Below are positions 4,302 to 6,844 of a stretch of DNA of 6,844 bases, in pieces. The translations under genes were made by a program, and so were the position numbers. The notes under the pieces were generated by a model. It searched no databases and was not told the origin of the DNA. It was given only the letters and a program-made list of their open reading frames with translations. Each line of letters opens with the position of its first letter. Position 1 is the stretch's first letter. The DNA comes from Chloroflexota bacterium (GTDB lineage: Bacteria; Chloroflexota; UBA5177; JANWHV01), in contig JANWHV010000174.1 of NCBI GenBank assembly GCA_025450255.1, forward strand, positions 1-6,844, given 5' to 3'.

Positions 4302-6844
4302 ATGTCTCGAATCCTTCTCAGAGCGTTTATCACGACTGCCCTCTCGACCCTGATTGTGGTCCAGGGCCTGGCGTGGGCGCGGCCTGGCCATGCCCCAGCG
4401 CCCACGATTATCGTAACGCCGGCCGCCGTTGGCCCGCATGGAACAATACAGATTCGCGGCACGGGCTTCGACCCGAGCACAAACGGCAAAAACGTACTCG
4501 TGAACATCGTTCTGACAAATAGCGCGGGCACGTTCCCGATTGGCGCGCTACAGACTGATGCATCGGGAGCAATTAATACCGGCTCGGCAACCTTGCGCGT
4601 GCCCCTGGCAATCGATACCACAGCGGCGAATCAGATAGTTGCCGCGGAGGACGGCAAGCCTGGTCTGGCCGCATCTCAATTGCTGGCGGGCACGGCGCTT
4701 ACGCCGGCCCTTAACAATGGACAACCGCTCTCGGCCAAGCTGGGCGACCAACTGACGATCGCCGGCAGCGGCTACGCACCGTTGGACGTACTCACGCTTT
4801 CACTTGGCGGCCAACCGCTCGGGTCGGGCGCCGGTCCAAGCACCTCTACAGCGGACGCCAACGGCAATGTGACGTTTTCGTTGGCTATACCGGCAAACGC
4901 GCAGGCCGGCACACAGGTGTTGACTCTGGCGGGCAGCGCCACGGGCACTGGGCAACATGACTCCGCGAGCGTGCCTCTCACGCTTTCCGCGAACGCCGGC
5001 ACCGTCGCCATAACCCCGAATCCCGCTGCCGTGGGGACCACGATTGGGGTTCAAGCAGTTGGCTTCACGCCCGGAGAGCCCGTAACGTTCACGCTGCGCT
5101 ATTTTGACCGCGGCCTCAATAACTTTGCCATTACAAACTCGCCGGCAACGGCGGACGCCGCGGGAAGCGCCAGCGCGGCGATCAGCATTCCGATCGCCGC
5201 CGACAATAACCAGCCTGGTTCGGTTAGCGCTCGTGGCATAAACAGCGGCATCATGGCAAGCTCGCCGCTGACCTTCGCATCCCAGGCGCGCGTGACGATT
5301 TCCCCCGCGTCCGCTCTTCCAGGCTCTCAAGTCACCGTATTGGGCTCCGGATTCACGCCGGGTGAGAATCTGTTCGTCACTACCAGGCTCTTCAAGGCGC
5401 CGATTGGTACAATAGCGACTCCGGACGCGACCGGGCATTTCTCAGCCACGGTTACGTTGTATACCACGCTGCAAGGCGGCATAAGCTACCCACTGTCGGT
5501 CAGTGGCACCGGGGGTGATACGGCGGCCACGGCGTTCCTCGTGCTCTCCCAGGTCCCGCCAGCGCTACAGATCAGCCCACTCACCGTGGCGGCGGGCGGC
5601 GCGGTTACCGCCGCGGGCCAGGGATTCGGCGGGAATGAAGCGGTCGCGTTTACCATGAACGGCAACGCGCTCAGCGTGACCGGGCCGCCGGCCATAACCG
5701 ATGGGACCGGCGCGTTCACGTCCACCGTATCGGTCCCGTCAGGTATCGGGCCCGGTTCATATGTCATTACCGCCGCCGGCGCGAAGTCAGGCGTTGTGAA
5801 AACCGTTCCGGTGACGATTACCGTCCAGCAGAGCAACCGCTGGTACTTCGCGGAGGGCTTCACTGGACAAGGCCCGAACGTTTTCTTTCATGAGTACTTG
5901 ACACTGCTCAATACGTCCAATAATGCCGCTAACGGCACGATTCTCTACCAGTTCCCGGACGGGCGGACCAGTTCGGTTCCCGTTACGGTGATCGCGCACG
6001 GCGTGCTCGTGCAAGACGTCAATAGTGACGTGGGTCCAAACCAGATCGTCTCCGCGTTCGTCAAGGCCGACATCCCCATCTCGGCTGAACGCACTATTCT
6101 CAGGACCGATTCCAGGAAGCGCGCGCTCGATACCGACGTAAGTCCGGGCCAGGCATCACCGCAGTCGAATTGGTACTTTGCCGAAGGCTATAGTGGCGTC
6201 ACCTTCCAGCCATATCTGACCGTGCAGAACCCGGGATCCACGCCAATATCGGTGACCGTCACGTTGTTCCCAACCTCGGGCTCGCCCACGGTGGTGCCCG
6301 CGTCACTACCGCCTTTCGGCAGATACACGCTAAACCTGCGGAGCGCGCTGCCCGGGAAGTCGTTCAGCATGAGTGTCGTGGCAAGTCAGCCTATCGTGGC
6401 CGAACGCGTGGAGTACTGGGGCGCGGGCGCGGGCTCCGCTAAGTTCGGGGCTGGAGTAAAACCAGGCGTGTCGACCCCTGGCACGGCCTGGTACTTCGGC
6501 TATGCCTCCGTTCTTGGCGGCGATCAAGCGTTCCTCAGCGTCTTGAACCCAACAAGCCAGATAGCGAAAGTTAAGGCAAGCGTCTTCGACGGCACCGGCA
6601 ATACTACGCGGAACGCGCAGATCACCGTGCCGCCAGGGCAACGAGGCACATTCCTTCTGCACACATTGTTCGGCGCGGCCAATCATAGTCCGGTAGCGGT
6701 ACGGATTGAGAGCAATGTGAACGTCAGCGCGGAGGAGGCCCAATACTACGGCGGCTCGCCTAATATCGGCAGTCACGGCGGCGCAAACATTGAGGGCCGC
6801 CAATTTACGGCATCCCGATGGACGTTTGCCAGTGGGAACACCGC
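4302..6844 (+). CDS. Large secreted repeat protein: Ig/IPT-like and WYFAEG repeats, 3' end outside window
   Basis: The frame stays open for 847 codons from ATG at 4302 to the window edge without a stop. An in-frame TGA at 4287 and no start codon in between make 4302 the first possible ATG. The N-terminus is a Sec-type signal peptide: basic MSRILLR, a hydrophobic stretch, then AWA at 24-26 as likely cleavage site. Residues about 35-511 hold five Ig/IPT-like repeats. Each opens with I/L-(T/S)-P, has a G-x-GF/Y turn (often FTPGE) and a later 'D-x-x-G-x-F...P' strand followed by a closing strand. From residue 514 come repeats starting WYFAEG (514), WYFAEG (624), WYFGYA (730) and WTFASG (840), each ending near 'P-I-x-A-E-R' or a variant. 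No cysteine codon occurs in the visible part. I infer an exported, probably cell-surface or matrix protein with binding or structural modules. No catalytic motif is visible. No stop or anchor is seen because the gene runs off the window. Confidence 0.88.
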   Translation, partial: MSRILLRAFITTALSTLIVVQGLAWARPGHAPAPTIIVTPAAVGPHGTIQIRGTGFDPSTNGKNVLVNIVLTNSAGTFPIGALQTDASGAINTGSATLRVPLAIDTTAANQIVAAEDGKPGLAASQLLAGTALTPALNNGQPLSAKLGDQLTIAGSGYAPLDVLTLSLGGQPLGSGAGPSTSTADANGNVTFSLAIPANAQAGTQVLTLAGSATGTGQHDSASVPLTLSANAGTVAITPNPAAVGTTIGVQAVGFTPGEPVTFTLRYFDRGLNNFAITNSPATADAAGSASAAISIPIAADNNQPGSVSARGINSGIMASSPLTFASQARVTISPASALPGSQVTVLGSGFTPGENLFVTTRLFKAPIGTIATPDATGHFSATVTLYTTLQGGISYPLSVSGTGGDTAATAFLVLSQVPPALQISPLTVAAGGAVTAAGQGFGGNEAVAFTMNGNALSVTGPPAITDGTGAFTSTVSVPSGIGPGSYVITAAGAKSGVVKTVPVTITVQQSNRWYFAEGFTGQGPNVFFHEYLTLLNTSNNAANGTILYQFPDGRTSSVPVTVIAHGVLVQDVNSDVGPNQIVSAFVKADIPISAERTILRTDSRKRALDTDVSPGQASPQSNWYFAEGYSGVTFQPYLTVQNPGSTPISVTVTLFPTSGSPTVVPASLPPFGRYTLNLRSALPGKSFSMSVVASQPIVAERVEYWGAGAGSAKFGAGVKPGVSTPGTAWYFGYASVLGGDQAFLSVLNPTSQIAKVKASVFDGTGNTTRNAQITVPPGQRGTFLLHTLFGAANHSPVAVRIESNVNVSAEEAQYYGGSPNIGSHGGANIEGRQFTASRWTFASGNT
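4404..5834 (+). repeat. Five tandem Ig/IPT-like domain repeats (protein level)
   Basis: The glycine of the G-F/Y turn falls at residues 55, 157, 254, 350 and 441 of the surface protein, a spacing of 102, 97, 96 and 91. Repeat starts are IIVTP (36-40), ALTP (132-135), AITP (236-239), TISP (332-335) and QISP (423-426). The second half of each unit carries a motif such as TADANGNVTFSLAIP or ITDGTGAFTSTVSVP. The units are strongly diverged in DNA sequence, so this is an old duplication rather than a recent expansion. Such modules generally serve as spacers or binding domains in exported proteins. Confidence 0.75.
5841..6844 (+). repeat. WYFAEG-type repeats, three complete and the start of a fourth
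   Basis: The aromatic start motif recurs at residues 514 (WYFAEG), 624 (WYFAEG), 730 (WYFGYA) and 840 (WTFASG), with periods of 110, 106 and 110. Each complete unit then has a strand like YLTLLN, YLTVQNP or FLSVLNP, a central beta-rich part with a proline-glycine or similar turn, and an end like ISAERTI, IVAERVEYW or VSAEEAQYY. I recognise this repeat from secreted proteins of Chloroflexota and Actinomycetota, where its function is unknown. The motif becomes less canonical towards the C-terminus. Confidence 0.75.

Noticed and set aside
4273..4303. Alternative promoter TTGGAA with CACAAT near the surface protein start.
   Set aside because: The 19-bp spacing is poor and the -10 would overlap the start codon.
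4190..4522. Small cysteine-rich frame starting with GTG in the divergent gap.
   Set aside because: Most of it lies out of frame inside the surface protein gene. It has no ribosome binding site and no regular cysteine spacing.
4800..5438. Open frame of 212 codons on the minus strand opposite the surface protein gene.
   Set aside because: It is Arg/Gly-rich with no domain features, and lies entirely inside a gene with a signal peptide and clear repeats.
1..6844. Search for tRNA or rRNA genes, CRISPR arrays, insertion sequences and attachment sites.
   Set aside because: No cloverleaf-like segment, no regularly spaced DNA repeat, no transposase motif and no terminal inverted repeats were seen.

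Overview
The window is high-GC bacterial DNA, dense with genes and without RNA genes, mobile elements or CRISPR arrays. Its best guess at origin is Chloroflexota or a similar high-GC lineage. That rests on the secreted protein at the right, which combines Ig/IPT-like repeats with 'WYFAEG' repeats, and on the multipass GT-C-like membrane protein with a 'SPGKG-FLY-P' motif. Both are types I associate with Chloroflexota and Actinomycetota. This is inference from protein style, not from a marker gene.

Layout from left to right. (1) Positions 2-175 (+) are the last 57 codons of a protein with an Asp-box (BNR) beta-propeller blade; its start lies outside the window. (2) Positions 4175 down to 200 (-) hold a tightly packed three-gene operon, transcribed right to left: folC (folylpolyglutamate/dihydrofolate synthase), then miaA (tRNA dimethylallyltransferase), then a polytopic GT-C-like membrane protein. 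Both junctions are 4-base ATGA stop/start overlaps, so translation is probably coupled through the operon. A perfect 8-bp hairpin sits at the convergent end with the Asp-box gene. (3) Positions 4176-4301 are the only real intergenic region, a divergent promoter region of about 125 bp. Its best -10-like element can be read on both strands. (4) Positions 4302-6844 (+) are one uninterrupted reading frame of 847 codons with no stop before the window ends. It encodes a signal peptide, five Ig/IPT-like repeats of about 95 residues, then three full 'WYFAEG'-type repeats of about 108 residues and the start of a fourth. It is a large exported, probably cell-surface protein, and no cysteine codon occurs in the visible part.

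How the genes fit together: FolC and MiaA are housekeeping enzymes of one-carbon and tRNA metabolism. The membrane protein co-transcribed with them probably transfers or handles sugars on a lipid carrier at the outer face of the membrane. The divergent surface protein and the Asp-box protein suggest a neighbourhood with cell-envelope functions. A link between the membrane protein and the surface protein (for example glycosylation) is possible but not shown by the sequence. I found no clearly new biological system. The most informative items are the repeat architecture of the surface protein, the doubly overlapped operon and the symmetric divergent promoter.
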